This document shows, piece by piece, positions 5,810 to 6,943 of a stretch of DNA of 6,943 bases; position 1 is the first letter of the stretch, and every line of letters begins with the position of its first letter. Source of the DNA: G020354085 sp964629975. GTDB taxonomy: Bacteria > Pseudomonadota > Gammaproteobacteria > Acidiferrobacterales > Sulfurifustaceae. Both the position numbers and the translations under genes were made by a program. Location: the NCBI GenBank assembly GCA_964629975.1, contig CAZVUN010000147.1, forward strand, positions 1 to 6,943. The letters are read 5' to 3'. A model generated the notes under the pieces. The model ran no database searches. It worked only from the letters and a program-made list of their open reading frames with translations, and was not told the DNA's origin.

Positions 5810-5863
5810 GAGACGGTGACTCTTTACGGGTCGGCAGTCGCGTGTTTTGATCGAGCGACCGAT

Positions 5864-6613
5864 ATGAACGATACCCTTATCATGGCCGCGGGCCTGGCCG
5901 TCCTGTCCATCGCCTCGGGCATGCTGGGGCTGGGTGTGGCCTTCGCGGCGGTGCCGTTCCTCGGTTTCTTCATGCACGATCTGGTGCACGAGGTGCAGCC
6001 GCTGTCGCTGTTCCTCAACGGCATCACCGCGCTGTTTTCGTTGTTCGGCTTCGCCAAGAGTGGGCTGGTGGCGTGGCGGCCGGCGATCCTGCTGGCGATT
6101 GTCACCACCGTGTTCGCGCCGCTCGGGTCCTGGCTCGCGCAGATCGTCGATGCGCGCTGGCTGTGGGCGTTCTACTTCGCCGCGGTGGCCTTCCTTGCCT
6201 GGCGCATGTTTTTGCCGGAGAAGCCCGGCACCACCTATAACGCCGAGCCCAATCTGAAGCTGGCGCTGTTGCTCGCCGTGCCGAGCTCGGTGGCCGCCGG
6301 CATGCTCGGGGTGGGGCCGGGCTTTCTGTTGATGCCGACACTGATCCTGGTCGGCTTCGAGCCCAGGCGTGCCGCCGCGGTCAACGCGCTCGCGGTGACA
6401 CCGCCCTCGTTTTCCGCGCTCATTCCGCATATCGCCACGGCCAGGGTCGATCTCACCCTGGCCGCGATCTTGCTCGTCGTGGGCGCGGCGGGCTCGTTCT
6501 TCGGCGCGCGCATCACGAGTCTCTATGTGCCGGGCAAGCGCTTGAAGCAGGGCTTCGGCGTGCTGATCGTGGTGATGACGGCGTACAAGCTGTACCAGAT
6601 TCTTGCCAGCTAA
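5864..6613 (+). CDS. TauE/SafE family membrane transporter (sulfite exporter family, 249 aa)
   Basis: This is an inner-membrane permease of the TauE/SafE (formerly DUF81) family; members are linked to export of sulfite, sulfoacetate or related anions, though most have no proven substrate. The protein has the family's two-fold repeat: SGMLGLGVAFAAVPFLG (18-34) in the first half and AGMLGVGPGFLLMPTLILVG (145-164) in the second, each at a helix start. About eight hydrophobic segments are visible, roughly 7-34, 46-66, 72-91, 98-116, 132-148, 152-164, 196-218 and 229-246. Length is normal and the frame intact. The frame is open upstream to 5600, but that part reads through repeat and remnant sequence; ATG 5864 starts exactly where the family similarity begins. 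Its Shine-Dalgarno is weak (GAGCGA). It stands alone, so nothing nearby specifies the substrate. Confidence 0.93.
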   Translation: MNDTLIMAAGLAVLSIASGMLGLGVAFAAVPFLGFFMHDLVHEVQPLSLFLNGITALFSLFGFAKSGLVAWRPAILLAIVTTVFAPLGSWLAQIVDARWLWAFYFAAVAFLAWRMFLPEKPGTTYNAEPNLKLALLLAVPSSVAAGMLGVGPGFLLMPTLILVGFEPRRAAAVNALAVTPPSFSALIPHIATARVDLTLAAILLVVGAAGSFFGARITSLYVPGKRLKQGFGVLIVVMTAYKLYQILAS

Positions 6614-6772
6614 GGAGACCGCCACGAAGAGGCCGTGGTTCATAATCTCCCTGGTGATTCAGGAGCCGACAGCACCCTTCGCGCGCGCCCCTTGCAAACG
6701 TCCGATCGGGGCCAGTCTTGAGATGCGCGCCAGCGGCCCACGGCCTGCCGACTGCTGCATAGCGATTCTTGA
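6614..6772 (+). other. Intergenic region between TauE/SafE and the last gene
   Basis: No coding sequence is supported here. A short imperfect hairpin follows the stop codon (CCACG 6622-6626 and CGTGG 6634-6638) with only TTCAT after it, too weak to call a terminator. Minus-strand frames covering this stretch look like shadows. Confidence 0.4.
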
Positions 6773-6943
6773 ATGAGCTGGATAGACAGACTCCGACACC
6801 CCTTCGCGTCCGCCGCCGTGGAGGAGACGCACGTACAGGAAGCGCTTGCGCGCACGGCCAGGCGCGTAGAACCGGGCCGCCTGCGGCTGGCGCGCGGCTG
6901 GCCACAACAGTTTCGCCGCCCGATCGCCGCCGCGCTGGCCCAG
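6773..6943 (+). CDS. N-terminal part of an unidentified protein (runs off the window)
   Basis: From ATG 6773 the frame is open to the right edge, giving 57 residues: MSWIDRLRHPFASAAVEETH, then VQEALARTARRVEPGRLRLA, then RGWPQQFRRPIAAALAQ. An in-frame TGA lies directly before the ATG (6770-6772), so this is the first possible start; no clear Shine-Dalgarno is seen. The fragment is Arg-rich with no signal peptide or membrane segment, suggesting a cytoplasmic protein. Its start faintly recalls long conserved hypothetical proteins of gammaproteobacteria that begin with a short helix followed by a VEPRL...P-x-A-x-A-L pattern, but I cannot name a family. It is 159 bp from the TauE/SafE gene. Confidence 0.55.
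   Translation, partial: MSWIDRLRHPFASAAVEETHVQEALARTARRVEPGRLRLARGWPQQFRRPIAAALAQ

Noticed and set aside
5823..5851. Possible promoter TTTACG-17-TTTGAT ahead of the TauE/SafE gene
   Set aside because: Each box matches only 4 of 6 consensus bases, and the resulting leader would be only a few bases long; not distinguishable from chance.
5600..5863. 88-residue N-terminal extension of the TauE/SafE protein
   Set aside because: It reads through repeat copy 2 and remnant sequence in Arg/His-rich shadow frame, and the family similarity begins at ATG 5864.
6622..6638. Hairpin CCACG...CGTGG after the TauE/SafE gene as a terminator
   Set aside because: The stem is only 5 bp and is followed by TTCAT rather than a T-run.
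5774..6643. 289-codon minus-strand open frame opposite the TauE/SafE gene
   Set aside because: Composition is His/Arg/Glu/Gln-rich with repeats such as HHHDQHAE, typical of antisense to a hydrophobic membrane protein; the plus strand carries the family motifs.
6513..6907. Minus-strand open frames near the right end
   Set aside because: They overlap the end of the TauE/SafE gene and the plausible plus-strand gene starting at 6773, and show no family pattern or membrane or signal features.

Overview
The window is GC-rich DNA from a bacterium, most likely a gammaproteobacterium, perhaps of a sulfur-oxidising or chemolithotrophic lineage. That guess rests on protein style: a small periplasmic protein of a type I associate with such bacteria, an ABC-2 exporter, a DksA-like protein, an ACR3/BASS-type transporter and a TauE/SafE transporter. 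No rRNA or other marker gene is present to confirm it.

Layout. (1) Positions 2-175 hold the C-terminal end of an unidentified plus-strand gene. (2) Positions 176-444 contain no intact gene, but hold copy 1 of a diverged direct repeat (252-418) whose minus strand reads like a piece of an ABC ATPase around the Walker B motif. (3) A minus-strand block runs right to left from 4241: a frameshifted DksA/TraR-like gene, an ABC-2 ATPase coupled to it by an ATGA overlap, and the membrane permease overlapping the ATPase by 14 bp. After a 170 bp gap come a small secreted periplasmic protein with its own Rho-independent terminator, and then a 370-aa lipoprotein. (4) Diverging from this block at 4341 is a plus-strand ACR3/BASS-type transporter with a single-base frameshift near its N-terminus. 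(5) Positions 5294-5863 are a gene graveyard on the minus strand: a probable P-type cation ATPase C-terminus with compensating frameshifts (about 5325-5606), followed by copy 2 of the repeat (5642-5809) with the ABC-ATPase-like remnant. (6) An intact TauE/SafE permease follows (5864-6613), then the first 57 codons of an unidentified plus-strand gene that runs off the window.

How the genes relate. The ATPase (2915-3898) and permease (2197-2928) almost certainly form one exporter of unknown substrate. The other intact genes are envelope or transport proteins with no demonstrable shared pathway. I see no phage, CRISPR, transposase, toxin-antitoxin or defence system. The most notable structure is the pair of about 94% identical 167/168-bp direct repeats bracketing 5.2 kb, together with an unusual density of broken reading frames. 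It points to past rearrangement and decay rather than to a new functional system.
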